Below, one piece after another: positions 53,584 through 63,196 of a DNA stretch of 64,000 nt. Position 1 is the stretch's first letter, and each line of letters starts with the position of its first letter. Below the pieces are notes generated by a model. It searched no databases, was not told the origin of the DNA, and saw only the letters and a list, made by a program, of their open reading frames with translations. The DNA comes from Helicobacter felis ATCC 49179 (GTDB lineage: Bacteria > Campylobacterota > Campylobacteria > Campylobacterales > Helicobacteraceae): the NCBI RefSeq assembly GCF_000200595.1, contig NC_014810.2, positions 1 to 64,000 of the forward strand. The letters are read 5' to 3'. The translations under genes and the position numbers were made by a program.

Positions 53584-53856
53584 ATGAAAAAGACAACATT
53601 GTTTTGCTTGGAGTTGGTGCTCATGCTCTTTGTTACTTTTGCATCGTGCATTTTCTTTTATGCGCTGGTTCTTGTTATTACTCTTGATCTCAACCTCGCC
53701 CTTATCGCTTCATTGATCTTAGGGGGCTTGTCCTTTTATCCCATTTTTAAGATTTACAAGCGCCATGCGCCTAGCGAAGTTTGGGCGTGGCGTTGTGTCA
53801 TTAGCGGGGTTTTTTATGCTCTAGCTGTGGTGCTGTGGTATGTCTTATTTATTTAA
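53584..53856 (+). CDS. small membrane protein, array member 7
   Basis: 90 residues. Same two- to three-segment plan, more diverged: LVLMLFVTFASCIFF, LSFYPIFKIYKRHAPSEVWAWRC. The Cys-Met-Cys motif is reduced to one Cys. Start ATG follows GGAG at good spacing. Confidence 0.55.
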   Translation: MKKTTLFCLELVLMLFVTFASCIFFYALVLVITLDLNLALIASLILGGLSFYPIFKIYKRHAPSEVWAWRCVISGVFYALAVVLWYVLFI

Positions 53857-53886
53857 GTCTTGCGTTCTGTGCCCTAGTAAGGATTA

Positions 53887-54306
53887 ATGTTGAAAATTTT
53901 TTTCTTGTTCTTGGGGTTAGTGTTGATATCCCTCATCATTTTGTTTGTGTATGATAGGTTGAGTTTGGAGCGTAGGTTGAGTTTGGAGCGTTATACAACG
54001 AAGTGGATCAAGCGCATATATCGGTTTTATTTAGGGGTTTTGCTTGGCATCACACCCTTTTTAACGCCTTTTTTATGCGCTAGAGTGGGGAGCATATTAC
54101 TTCATTCGGGGCATGAGATTTTAGCGCTTTTGAGCGTACTCCTTTGTGGTTTGTTCTCCTTTTGGACAATTTATGGGGTTTATGATGACACAAAACCTAG
54201 CAAGGTGTGGAAGTGGGCTTGTTTGGCGATCGCCGGGCTTAATGGCGTGATTTTAATAGGAGGCATGGGCTTTGCGGCATGGGTTTTCTTTGGTCCGCAT
54301 AACTAA
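53887..54306 (+). CDS. small membrane protein, longer array member 8
   Basis: 139 residues. An N-terminal extra membrane segment and a basic loop with a short internal duplication (RLSLER twice) precede the array-type part (GVLLGITPFLTPFLC, GLFSFWTIYGVYDDTKPSKVWKWAC). TTG/ATG choice: ATG 53887 after AAGGA. Function unknown. Confidence 0.5.
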   Translation: MLKIFFLFLGLVLISLIILFVYDRLSLERRLSLERYTTKWIKRIYRFYLGVLLGITPFLTPFLCARVGSILLHSGHEILALLSVLLCGLFSFWTIYGVYDDTKPSKVWKWACLAIAGLNGVILIGGMGFAAWVFFGPHN

Positions 54307-54424
54307 GAGAATTGCATTAAAAAGAGTAGTAAAGCCAATTTTTTATTACTCCTTTTTATCACACTGGAGCACTATATTTTGCCTGTGCATAAGAAGACTG
54401 TATAAAAGATTTAGGAGAAGAACG

Positions 54425-55240
54425 GTGTCAAGAGTCAAGGTCATTTATGAGGTGGGTTATCCTATATTTTTTTATAAGCGTGGTGGTAGTGGATACTGGA
54501 ATGATGAAGTGTTAGATGTAGCCTTGAATGGTCCAAATTACGAACGCGATCTTTCTGGAATGGACATTTTTTTAACCTATTTGTCCAAGCGCAACAAAAC
54601 AGAGATTATGCTGGCATTTGAGTATTTGTTTTTAAGAAGAGTTGATGCGGAATTTTATGCAAGGCATGAGAGCTTTGAGGTGATGGAAACATTCACCCAA
54701 GATCACCTCCACCCCACACTTTTAACCAACACACCAAAGCCTACCTATACCAGCGAATACATCCACACCATTGGGCAACTATTTTTAGCAGGTTATGTGG
54801 ATTTTCTATGCACCTGGGATAATGATCACCACAGGATAGATTACCCCACCAACCTATCCTACTATAAAGAGGACAAATACCAAGCGTGGGTGTATTTTAG
54901 GGACAACTTTTTCTATGCCAACGCTTTTGACAAAGATTGGGATGAGGATATTTATATCTATGAGGGCAAGGAATATTCTAAAGAAGATTGCCCCAAGCGT
55001 CAAGAAAATGGAACAACAATTATGTATGGATATAGCACGATGTTTAGCGACACCTCTTGGGACACTCCTAAGTATTGGTCTCCTTATAATATCCTTGTGG
55101 TTAGAACCCCTAAGGGCGATGATTACTTTAACCACATCCTAGCCCCTAAATTCTACGAAAAATACAAAAATTTAGAAGTAGAAATAGACAATCAGGGGAA
55201 TATTTTGGGGTGGTATGATGGTGGGGTTAAGGTTTTATAG
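54425..55240 (+). CDS. hypothetical protein in the membrane-protein array
   Basis: 271 residues from GTG 54425, which has AGGAGA 6 nt upstream; an open frame extends back to 54272 inside the previous gene. A soluble, acidic, aromatic-rich protein (many Tyr, Asp, Trp), with no signal peptide and no known fold. Placement between small membrane proteins suggests a shared transcript. Possible cytoplasmic partner, effector or unrelated insertion. Confidence 0.55.
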   Translation: MSRVKVIYEVGYPIFFYKRGGSGYWNDEVLDVALNGPNYERDLSGMDIFLTYLSKRNKTEIMLAFEYLFLRRVDAEFYARHESFEVMETFTQDHLHPTLLTNTPKPTYTSEYIHTIGQLFLAGYVDFLCTWDNDHHRIDYPTNLSYYKEDKYQAWVYFRDNFFYANAFDKDWDEDIYIYEGKEYSKEDCPKRQENGTTIMYGYSTMFSDTSWDTPKYWSPYNILVVRTPKGDDYFNHILAPKFYEKYKNLEVEIDNQGNILGWYDGGVKVL

Positions 55241-55295
55241 GTTCTCCGATCTTTAAGAGCTGTAGAGTGGGGTAGAAAAGTTGCCAAGGATTCTC

Positions 55296-55610
55296 ATGGA
55301 CAAAGCATTTATTAAAAAAGCTTTGCATTTTGCTAATACAATTTGGTTCTTTGCTATCGTCAATACAATGATGATCCCTAACCACCATCATCATGGGGTA
55401 GGAGCTGGAATGGCAATCATGCTATTTGGCTTGCTTGGCTACATAGGTGCTATCATTCTAGTGTTATGCCCTAACAAACGCATTTCTCTAAGAATCATCG
55501 CTCTGGGGTTTGTGCTGTGTTGCTGTGTATTTACGCCTCCCATAAGGTATATGGGACATATCCTATTGAGTGTAGGGGCTCTTGTTTTTTTGGGCGTGTT
55601 TTGGAGATAA
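55296..55610 (+). CDS. small membrane protein with HHHH motif
   Basis: 104 residues from ATG 55296 (AAGGATT upstream). Three hydrophobic segments; between the first and second is PNHHHHG. It lacks the array motif and may be a separate family. Confidence 0.5.
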   Translation: MDKAFIKKALHFANTIWFFAIVNTMMIPNHHHHGVGAGMAIMLFGLLGYIGAIILVLCPNKRISLRIIALGFVLCCCVFTPPIRYMGHILLSVGALVFLGVFWR

Positions 55611-55683
55611 AAAATGGTGGCTTTTCCCTATACCGCTTTTAATCAGCACTGTTTTTTCCTTATACGGGTGACTTAAGTGGGAT

Positions 55684-55869
55684 ATGTCGGTATCAGGGAT
55701 ACTGGTAATGTATGTCCTCCTGCTTTTTCCCATGCTCTGCACATACCCCATTAGGAACGCTCATTGGGATTTGAGGTTCTTGGGCGTTTTGGTTGCTACA
55801 TGTGTTTTGTGGTACATATTAATTGTTTTTGAACCTTTAAAGTATTTAAAGCCATATATTGGGACTTAA
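55684..55869 (+). CDS. very small membrane protein, doubtful
   Basis: 61 residues with two hydrophobic segments; no clear ribosome binding site. It could be the remnant of a longer gene whose 5' part lies in 55615-55680. Confidence 0.3.
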   Translation: MSVSGILVMYVLLLFPMLCTYPIRNAHWDLRFLGVLVATCVLWYILIVFEPLKYLKPYIGT

Positions 55870-55979
55870 GTTTGCCTAGAGGGGTTCTCTTATAAACCTT
55901 AGTTTTGTAGATATTGATGTTAGCGATGCAGACATTTTTAGGGTGAAATTGCAGATGCAGTTAAAAAGCTTTGGTGTGC

Positions 55980-56291
55980 ATGAATGTTAAAACATTTTTC
56001 TTAGGGCTGGTGTTGGTGCTCATGCCTATTTTGACTTTTTTAGTGTGCGCATTGGTGGGGGCAGGGCTGATTATGGCTTGCCACTCTTATCTAGCGCTTT
56101 TGAGTGAAGTGCTCTTGGGCGCGCTGTCCTTTCTGCCCATTGTCAAAATTTACAAACATACAGGTTGGGCTTTTGGCTGTAAAATGAGCGCGACTTTCAC
56201 TTTGCTAGTCGCACTGAGTGGGTTTTTTAATGGGTTAGTAGTGGTAGGTGGGTTTTACATGGGGCTGGGGATTTTAAGCCCGTCTTGTTAG
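55980..56291 (+). CDS. small membrane protein, array member 9
   Basis: 103 residues from ATG 55980. Clear array pattern: LGLVLVLMPILTFLVC, ACHSYLALLSEVLLGALSF and LPIVKIYKHTGWAFGCKMS. Closest to member 5 without the Cys tail. It is separated from the main array by three unrelated genes. Confidence 0.6.
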   Translation: MNVKTFFLGLVLVLMPILTFLVCALVGAGLIMACHSYLALLSEVLLGALSFLPIVKIYKHTGWAFGCKMSATFTLLVALSGFFNGLVVVGGFYMGLGILSPSC

Positions 56292-56344
56292 AACTCTTTA
56301 CAACATGGCTTTTTCTCATGGAAGTTTTACATAAGTTCTAAGCT

Positions 56345-56422
56345 ACCTTATTCCAAACTTTTAAATCCAATCATGCGCTATGCTTGGCGTTGCAAGAACA
56401 TTTAGAAAAGGAGCTTAAATGA
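56345..56422 (+). pseudogene. 3' relic of a four-Cys family gene
   Basis: Encodes only FKSNHALCLALQEHLEKELK and its TGA, which overlaps the ATG of the next gene just as in intact pairs. The rest is gone. Confidence 0.7.
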
Positions 56423-57547
56423 TTCGCCTACTTCTCTTAGTTCTCTTGGTCTTAAATCTGCAGGGCAAAGAAAAAGAACATGTATTGACTATCTTTGTTC
56501 CAATAGGCAAATCCCAAAAAGCCCAATTTTTCAAGGCATTTGAGGCACTCTATAATTATATGCAAAAATCCTCCGCCAAGATAGACAATGACATAAACGA
56601 TCCTAATAGCCCAAATGACCCAGATACAGCATACCTACCCGCTTTGACTTGGGCTATGCGGCATTACACCGATGCCTCTATCCCTCTAGCTAAAGCTGTG
56701 GGGCAACAAGTCCCCTTATTTCAAGAGTTTAAGCCCAAAAACACAAGAGAAGAGCTTTTTTTAGCCCATGTGAAGGATATGGCCATGTTTAACGCCCTAG
56801 ACCTCATAGTAGTAGATTTGCTTGAAAAAAAGGAGACATTTATTGCCCGCGAATTTTTACATATCAACGCATGGCTCTATGTCCCACTTTTCAATGCCCA
56901 CAAGCTAGGGCTAGATGTGATTGCCTATCTTAAACAACTCCATCGTATCTTTTCTAAAAATACTGATTTGCATTGTCCCCCATAAGCCTTTTAGAAAACG
57001 TTTAGCCCAAGATATGCATGAAGCGCATATACCCATGCAAATCTTCGCCCACCATGCAGACTATAGTTATTGGGTTTCGATAGTTCTGAACACCATCTTT
57101 GATGGGAGGATAGCTTGGGAGCGGGTATCTGACACATGTGTATTTAGGCGCATATTTTGGGATTTCATGGATAAAAACGCCCAACGCATAGACCCCGAAC
57201 ATCTATCCGATCTCTACACAGCACGGGTAATCCCCTTAAATCGTAACGCCCCTTTTTACAACCGCTTAAAAAATGATAACCCCAAGATTTTAAAAGACAC
57301 CTTAAAAGACCACCCCACCATGTGCCTAAGCCCTAAATATTTAAGCCCCAAATCCCAGCAAACCTGCCTACAACTCTTTCAATCCCAAACCTACAACGCT
57401 AAAGACATTCAAGAGCAATTACACCTTGTGCGTTTGATTTCTATTGATGATAGCCCTTGTGTGTATTTAGACCCTAAGGACAAGTTGCAAACTTTTAAGT
57501 CTGACAATGAGATCTGTTTGGCGTTACAAAGAATGAAATTTTTATAG
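56419..57547 (+). pseudogene. four-Cys family gene with internal deletion/frameshift
   Basis: Codons 1-185 encode the signal peptide and first half (MIRLLLLVLLVLNLQG ... YLKQLHRIFSKN) and end in a stop at 56983. Another frame, from about 56962, continues the family sequence (IVPHKPFRKRL) through the four-Cys end to 57545. About 25 codons present in the relative at 44795 are missing at the junction. Unless the junction is a sequencing error, no full protein is made. It is the plus-strand counterpart of 44795/58593. Confidence 0.75.
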
Positions 57548-57577
57548 TGATCGCAACCTTTTTGGGGCTTAAAAGAG

Positions 57578-58357
57578 TTATTTCTTTTCCAAAGAGAGTT
57601 GGTGTTCTAATGCTTCAGCTTCTTCACAATCTACTTGGTCATCACTTTTTTTGCAAGCCTTTTGGTAGTATTCTAAAGCCTTGTTTGGATCGTTTTTAAA
57701 ATAGAGGTATAAATCCCCCAAACCCGAATAACCACCAGCATCGCCTAAGTCAATTGCTTTTTGGTAATAGGCAACGGCTTTAGTGTAGTTTTTAGGGACA
57801 TCTATTCCGTTGCCATACATCCCTCCCAAAGCCAAATAACCCTTAGTGTATCCTAGATCGCCTGCTTTTTGAAAGTATTCTACGGCTTTAGAAGCACCTT
57901 TAGAAATCTCCCCTTCATAGTACATCTCTCCTAAAAGAAAATAAGCCTCCCCACTCCCCATATCCCCCGCTCTTTTATAGTATTGTGCGGCTTTAGAGTC
58001 ATCTTTAGAGGCATCGTACCAAGTGCTATGAGCGTTATATATCTCCCCCAAAAACAAATAACCATCAGCATTCCCCATATCCCCCGCTTTTTTAAGGTAT
58101 GCTATGGCTTTGGAATAATCTATACCAACCCTGATAGACTTGCTATATAAATACCCTAGACCCACATAACCCCTAGAATCTCCCATATCAGCTAGCTTTT
58201 GATAGTATTTAAAAGCCTTTTGATCGTCAAAGTCGTGATTAAGGGCTTTTTCTGCGATTAAATAGTATTGATCTGCCTCTTTGCTCGCATGCACACTCCC
58301 CAAGCAACATATGCTAATTAAGACTAACTTAAATAGGCTTTTGATTATATTTGTCAT
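57578..58357 (-). CDS. secreted Sel1-repeat protein
   Basis: 259 residues; signal peptide with core FKLVLISICCLGSVHA; about six Sel1-like repeats (AVAYYQKAIDLGDAGGYSGLG and similar); a charged C-terminus. AAGGAA upstream of ATG. Paralogue of 37124 and 38121; function unknown. Confidence 0.8.
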   Translation of the reverse strand: MTNIIKSLFKLVLISICCLGSVHASKEADQYYLIAEKALNHDFDDQKAFKYYQKLADMGDSRGYVGLGYLYSKSIRVGIDYSKAIAYLKKAGDMGNADGYLFLGEIYNAHSTWYDASKDDSKAAQYYKRAGDMGSGEAYFLLGEMYYEGEISKGASKAVEYFQKAGDLGYTKGYLALGGMYGNGIDVPKNYTKAVAYYQKAIDLGDAGGYSGLGDLYLYFKNDPNKALEYYQKACKKSDDQVDCEEAEALEHQLSLEKK

Positions 58358-58399
58358 TTTATTCCTTAATTGCGCAATCTAAGTCTATAGCTTGTGCAC

Positions 58400-58592
58400 C
58401 TTTTTCCATACTCCAAAAACCCTAGCCCATCACCCACATCCGTAGCCTTTTGGAGATATGGAAGCGTTTATTCATACTTTATACAATCTTTTTCCAAAGC
58501 TCTCTTACCCCACTCTACGACACGCTTAAATTCAGCTCTATACGCTCGCAATTTAATAAAGCCAAGAGAACTAAGAGAAGTAGGCGAATCAT
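58400..58592 (-). pseudogene. relics of Sel1 and four-Cys genes
   Basis: 58405-58470 resembles part of the Sel1 gene at 37760-37830. 58555-58592 resembles the start of a family gene (MIRLLLL). Neither is intact. Confidence 0.5.
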
Positions 58593-59819
58593 TTAAGCTC
58601 CTTTTTCTAAATGTTTTTGCAACGCCATACAAATCGCGTTGTCAGACTTAAAGCTTTGGAGCTTGTCCTTAGAGTTAAGATACACACAGGGCGCGTTGTC
58701 AATGGAAATCAAACGCACAAGGTGTAATTGTTCTTGAATGTCTTTAGCGTTGTAGGTTTGCTCTTGAAAGAGTTGTTGGCAGGTTTGCTGGGATTTGGGG
58801 CTTAAGTATTTGGGGTTTAAACACATGGTGGGGTGGTCTTTGAGCGTGTCTTTTAAAATCTTGGGGTTGTCATTTTTTAAGCGGTTGTAAAAAGGGGCGT
58901 TACGATTTAAGGGGATCACCCGTGATATGAAGAGATCAGAAAGGTGTTCGGGGTCTAGGTGTTGGATGTTGTCATGTATTGCCCCTTGACCAAAAACACT
59001 AGCCATGATAGATGGAGTTTGCCCTAAATCAAAGATGGTGTTTAAAACTATAGAGACCCAATACCTGTAGTCTCCAGATGTTCCCTGAAAGAGTTCATCA
59101 AAGATGTTGTTAGTACTGCAACATGCGTTACGCATATCTTCAGCTAAGCGTTCTCTAAAAGGTTTATAGGGAACAATGTTTTTGAAATTTTTTTTCATCA
59201 AGTCTTGAAGTCTTTTCATTAAGTCTTGAAGTCTTGCTCGATTAAAGTCAATGATATTTCCAAAACTAACCTGCTTTTTAGAAAAGATACGATGGAGTTG
59301 TTGGAGATAGGCAATCACATCTAGCCCAGCCTTGTGGGCGTTGAAAAGCGGGGCATAGATCCATGCGGTGGCGTTTAAAAATGTGCGGGCATCTTCTGTA
59401 GGTGATGCGTCTGGGATATACATGACATCATCGAGTTTTGCCTCAAGAACAATATTTGCAGAGAATATGTCTAGAATGTCTAGGACATGGAGCATTGCCA
59501 TATCCTTAACATGGGCTAAGAAAAGCTCTTCTCTTTTGTTTTTAGGCTTAAACTCTTGAAATAAGGGGACTTGCTTGGCTACAGCTTTGGCTAGAGGGAT
59601 GGAGGCATCTGTGTAATCTCCTATAGTCTGAGTCAGATCGGTTAAGAGAACTGGATTGTCAGGCGGGTTTTTTAGATCATCATATATCGCAATAAAGGAT
59701 TTTCGCATGTAGTCATGAAGTGCCTCAAATGCCTTGAGAAATGGGGTGTCTTTATGGCTTGGGGGCTCTTTGCCTTGCAGATTTAAGAGTAAGAGAGCTA
59801 AGAGAAGCAAGCGGATCAT
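58593..59819 (-). CDS. secreted four-Cys family protein
   Basis: 408 residues with signal peptide MIRLLLLALLLLNLQG. Family blocks as in 44795 (YTDASIPLAKAVAKQVPL, AWIYAPLFNAHKAGLDVI, LNRNAPFYNRLKNDNPKIL), with a central insertion including a short internal repeat (RLQDLMK twice) and a CC pair. Four-Cys end: TMCLNPKYLSPKSQQTC, APCVYLNSKDKLQSFKSD, NAICMALQ. Start overlaps the stop of the upstream member. Confidence 0.7.
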   Translation of the reverse strand: MIRLLLLALLLLNLQGKEPPSHKDTPFLKAFEALHDYMRKSFIAIYDDLKNPPDNPVLLTDLTQTIGDYTDASIPLAKAVAKQVPLFQEFKPKNKREELFLAHVKDMAMLHVLDILDIFSANIVLEAKLDDVMYIPDASPTEDARTFLNATAWIYAPLFNAHKAGLDVIAYLQQLHRIFSKKQVSFGNIIDFNRARLQDLMKRLQDLMKKNFKNIVPYKPFRERLAEDMRNACCSTNNIFDELFQGTSGDYRYWVSIVLNTIFDLGQTPSIMASVFGQGAIHDNIQHLDPEHLSDLFISRVIPLNRNAPFYNRLKNDNPKILKDTLKDHPTMCLNPKYLSPKSQQTCQQLFQEQTYNAKDIQEQLHLVRLISIDNAPCVYLNSKDKLQSFKSDNAICMALQKHLEKGA

Positions 59820-61063
59820 TTAAGCCCCTTTTCTAAGTTCTTTTGCAACGCCAAACAGATCGCGTTGTCAGACTTAAAGCTTTGGAGCTTGTCCTTAGAA
59901 TTAAGATACACACAGGGGGCGTTATCAATGGAGATCAGGCGCAAGGAGTTTAGGTATTTTTGTAAGGGTTTAGGGTTATAGGTGTGTTGCTTAAAAATTT
60001 GCAAGCAAACGGCTTTAGCTTCTTGGTTTAAATACTGGGGTTGCAAACAAATGGTGGGGTTTTGGGTGAGAGTGCGTTGCATCGCTTTAGCCAAAGGGAC
60101 TTTTGGCTTGAAGACAGAAGGAATTGTATAAAAATCATCCTCGGCAAGGACCATACGCACATGGGTCAGAGTTTCCCAATACAAATCCATATTGCTTTCA
60201 TAGTAATTTGCAGCATTTCCCAAGAAGGCAAAATCGTGCGCCTGGTAATAAGCCATCCATGCGTTTAAATCTTGGACCTTGACCCCCCCAACAACACGGA
60301 CAATCTGGATGGCCAAAAAATCTCTGTAACCATCCTCTGCATTTTTGCCAGCATCCTTTACATTGGAAGTAAAGTCGTCAGTCATGCCATTGTCGTGCGT
60401 CCCGATGGATTTAAAATCCTCAAAATAGTGGCGCAAGGCCGGGGTCTTAGGACCTTTGATCATGTCCAAACTATCTGCGCGAGCGTCCATAGTCATTCAA
60501 AGTGTAAAAAGGGACGGTGAGTCATCATCCTTGTCTTGCAATGCCTGCAAATAGTAGAGATAATCAGTGAAGTCCAAACCCTGATGATAGGCTTCAATCA
60601 AGGGGGCATAGGTCAATTCTGTGCCCCTTAAAAATTTTAGAGTGTGTTTTTTAGCGTCAAAGGGTTTCACACGCTTGGGAAACTTCATTTTCTTGCACTT
60701 TGACATATGGTTGTTGCAATAAAATTCGGGGGTCGAGTCGCGCAACAAATTAAAAATGTTATACATCTCAAGGGCTTTGAGCGCTCGGATCATTTGGGCT
60801 TGCTTGGGGGTTTTGGGCTGGAAGGCTTGTAAAAGCGGGATGTGATCGACAAAGGCTTGCAGGTGCTTGACAAGGGCTGGTGCTTCTTTTTGCATAGCAT
60901 GCGAAAAGACCTTGTCTTGATTGATACGCGTGTAACGCTCTTTAAAATCTTGCTCATAGATTTTAACCACCGATGCGTGGGCTTGTTGCATTTCTTGGAC
61001 CAAATCAACGCTGACAGCCCATAGGGGACTGATGAATAAAAGGGCGCAAATTAAACAGATCAC
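59816..61063 (-). pseudogene. four-Cys family gene with in-frame TGA
   Basis: Two parts of 188 and 226 codons lie in the same frame and are separated only by TGA at 60497-60499. The relative at 45943 has Trp (TGG, in NYWSNM) at this point, so one base change explains the stop. Signal peptide, family blocks and four-Cys end (TICLQPQYLNQEAKAVC, APCVYLNSKDKLQSFKSD, NAICLALQ) are otherwise intact. A protein could be made only by readthrough. Confidence 0.8.
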
Positions 61064-61094
61064 TGAACCCCCTTTATTTAAGTGCTTAGCAAGC

Positions 61095-61258
61095 CAATTT
61101 TTATCACATTGAGTTTTTCAGCAATGTTGCGTGCTTTGCCGACTATATTAAAACAAGTCTCAGCAACCCTAGTGTTAATAATATTTACCACAATTATAAA
61201 CGGGCAATCGGTTCAATGATCCCACTAAAATCACATGCACCGCATTCCCTTGTTAGAA
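61095..61258 (-). pseudogene. fragment of the large secreted paralogue
   Basis: Matches the 3' part of the gene at 39381 (positions 39571-39740) with small deletions. It occupies the place the large paralogue has before the four-Cys genes in the 44.8-49.2 kb module. Confidence 0.65.
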
Positions 61259-61259
61259 C

Positions 61260-61910
61260 TTTTTGTTTGTTCTTGATATTGACTGATCTTGCTGAGTGGT
61301 TGGACATAGAATTGAATATAGGTGATGCGATTGTCCATACCATTAGTTTTAGCTTTTTATAGTAAGGATGCTCAAAGTAGTGGAATTCTTGGACAGCTGG
61401 ATTGAGCACGACATGCTCAACATTAATGACTAAAAGGTTTGATGATACTCCCATCAACTCCCTATTTATCCTCCTCCATTTTAGGAGGTACATCTATTTG
61501 TACTTTTCTATTACTTAAGAAGGCGGTAAAGGGTCTTGGTATACTTCCCACTGATGCTTTGGAACTTCAAGAGTTCAAAAGAGTGAAGTTACCATTTAGA
61601 TAGTTGATTAGGTGGCCAAAGTAAGGTGTATTCACTCACTTGGATTTCCATGCTTTTAACTTGGGTTCTTTGCATGTCGTGATAGTTGATAGGAAACTTC
61701 CTAAAGAGCATGACATTTTCTTTAGCATAGGGGCAGAGTGCCCTAAAACTAGCGACTTTGATGTTTTTCCAAAACTTTTCAACGACTTTAGAGAGGTTTT
61801 TAAGGCTGACTTTAGTCTTAGTCCCTATCATCTCCTTAATATCCTCAACTTCAAACGCCAAGAGATCGTCCTCCTTGTCTTTAATTTTTAGGGGGTTGTT
61901 GTTGTGTTAT
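61260..61910 (-). pseudogene. decayed plasmid replication initiator (Rep_3-like)
   Basis: Minus-strand pieces in three frames line up to one protein: AFEVEDIKEMIGTKTKVSL ... KFWKNIKVASFRALCPYAKE (61861-61589), then FELLKFQSISGKYTKTLYRL (about 61595-61510), then NLLVINVEHVVLNPAVQEFH (about 61450-61390). The SIxxKYxKxLYRLLK block and the V-L-x-P-A-V-x-E element are typical of Rep_3-type theta-plasmid initiators. Frameshifts and a lost N-terminus make it non-functional. It suggests an integrated plasmid. Confidence 0.55.
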
Positions 61911-62095
61911 GGTTTGGTCTTTTTGGGAACCTGTATCGGTATGAGCGATTGTGAGATGGCTTGGGTTTGGGTTGTTTGTGTGGGCGTAGTTGGCTAAGTA
62001 TTGATCAGACTCCTTTTTACATTCTTTGATTAAAAATCAATTAGGAGTCAAATTCAAAAACGGGAGCATACAATTGGAGCATTTTTGCTTGTTTT

Positions 62096-63196
62096 TTGGC
62101 GACCTTTGTGGCTAATGGCTTGGCGCGTTTTGGTTATGTCGTGCTCATTCCTATGCTCATTGTGGCGGGTAATCTTACGCCTAATCAAAGCCTACAGCTG
62201 GGCATCGCCATTTTAGTGGGCTATATCTTTGGAAGCTTTAGTATTGGCGTTCTGCAAAGGTATGTAAGCCTAGAGTTCATCGCTAAGTTAAGTCTGCTAC
62301 TCATCGCGCTAAGTTTCTTTGCCTGCTTTTTTGACTCTCTGCCTTTTGCGTGGGCGTGGGCGTGGCGTTTTGTGGCTGGGGTGGCTTCTGCAAGCTTGAT
62401 GGTGCTGGCTGGTCCGCTGGTTTTAAGCCTTGTTAAAGAAAAGCAACGCTCTAGTGTTAGTGGATTTATTTTTAGTGGGATTGGCATTGGTGCGATCTTT
62501 AGCGGCTTTGTGCTGCCCTTTTTTGCGCCCTTCATCCATTGGGCATGGATTTTACTAGAGGGCTTGAGCCTGCTAGCTTTTTTCTTTGCTCTCTTCTCTT
62601 TAAAACCCCTCCATCCTCCCAAATCCCCCTCCCAAACCTCTAACTTCAAGCCTTCGTTCTTTTTCCTCTTGCTTATGATCTCCTATGTGCTTAATGCCAT
62701 TGGCTATCTGCCTCACACGCTTTTTTGGGTGGATTATTTGGTGCGCGACCTGCATTTTAGTAGCCATACTGCGGGGGCTTCTTGGGCATTTTTTGGCTTT
62801 GGCTCTGCATGTGGTGCGCTTTTAAGTGGGCTACTAGCTAGGATCATCGGGCTCAAACAAGCTTCTATTGTAGTGCTTACGACCAAGGCTTTTGCCTGCT
62901 TGATTCCTGCCTTTTCCTCCCAGTTGGTGTGGCTTAATCTCTCCATTTTTTTAATGGGTTGCACCACGACGGGCAATGTTGCGCTCACTAATGCGATGGC
63001 TCTGCATTTGGTGGGCAAAGAGCACTTTGCGCGTGCCTCTTCTTGGCTCACTTTTAGTTTTGCTCTATTTCAAGCACTCTTTTCTTTTAGCTTTAGCGTG
63101 TGTCTACATCATATGAGCTTTTTTAGTCTGTTTATCTTTTGTGGGATCGCCTTGATCTTAAGCTTTATTATGTTGTTGCCGGTTAAAATAACTTAA
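62096..63196 (+). CDS. MFS transporter, YbfB/YjiJ-like, normal start lost
   Basis: 366 residues with about eleven membrane segments, an RFGYVVLIPML N-terminal signature and a second half starting YVLNAIGYLPHTLFWVDYLVRD, as in the YbfB/YjiJ branch of the major facilitator superfamily. The frame is open from 62045, encoding further family residues (NWSIFACFLATFVANG), but no start lies there; only TTG 62096 is available, without a ribosome binding site. The missing part of helix 1 and the neighbouring plasmid relic suggest a rearrangement cut off the promoter and start. Substrate unknown. Confidence 0.75.
   Translation: MATFVANGLARFGYVVLIPMLIVAGNLTPNQSLQLGIAILVGYIFGSFSIGVLQRYVSLEFIAKLSLLLIALSFFACFFDSLPFAWAWAWRFVAGVASASLMVLAGPLVLSLVKEKQRSSVSGFIFSGIGIGAIFSGFVLPFFAPFIHWAWILLEGLSLLAFFFALFSLKPLHPPKSPSQTSNFKPSFFFLLLMISYVLNAIGYLPHTLFWVDYLVRDLHFSSHTAGASWAFFGFGSACGALLSGLLARIIGLKQASIVVLTTKAFACLIPAFSSQLVWLNLSIFLMGCTTTGNVALTNAMALHLVGKEHFARASSWLTFSFALFQALFSFSFSVCLHHMSFFSLFIFCGIALILSFIMLLPVKIT

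Noticed and set aside
56958-56980. Short C-run considered as a phase-variable tract
   Set aside because: Only five C in a row, and about 25 codons are also missing, so a deletion with frameshift fits better than slipped-strand switching.
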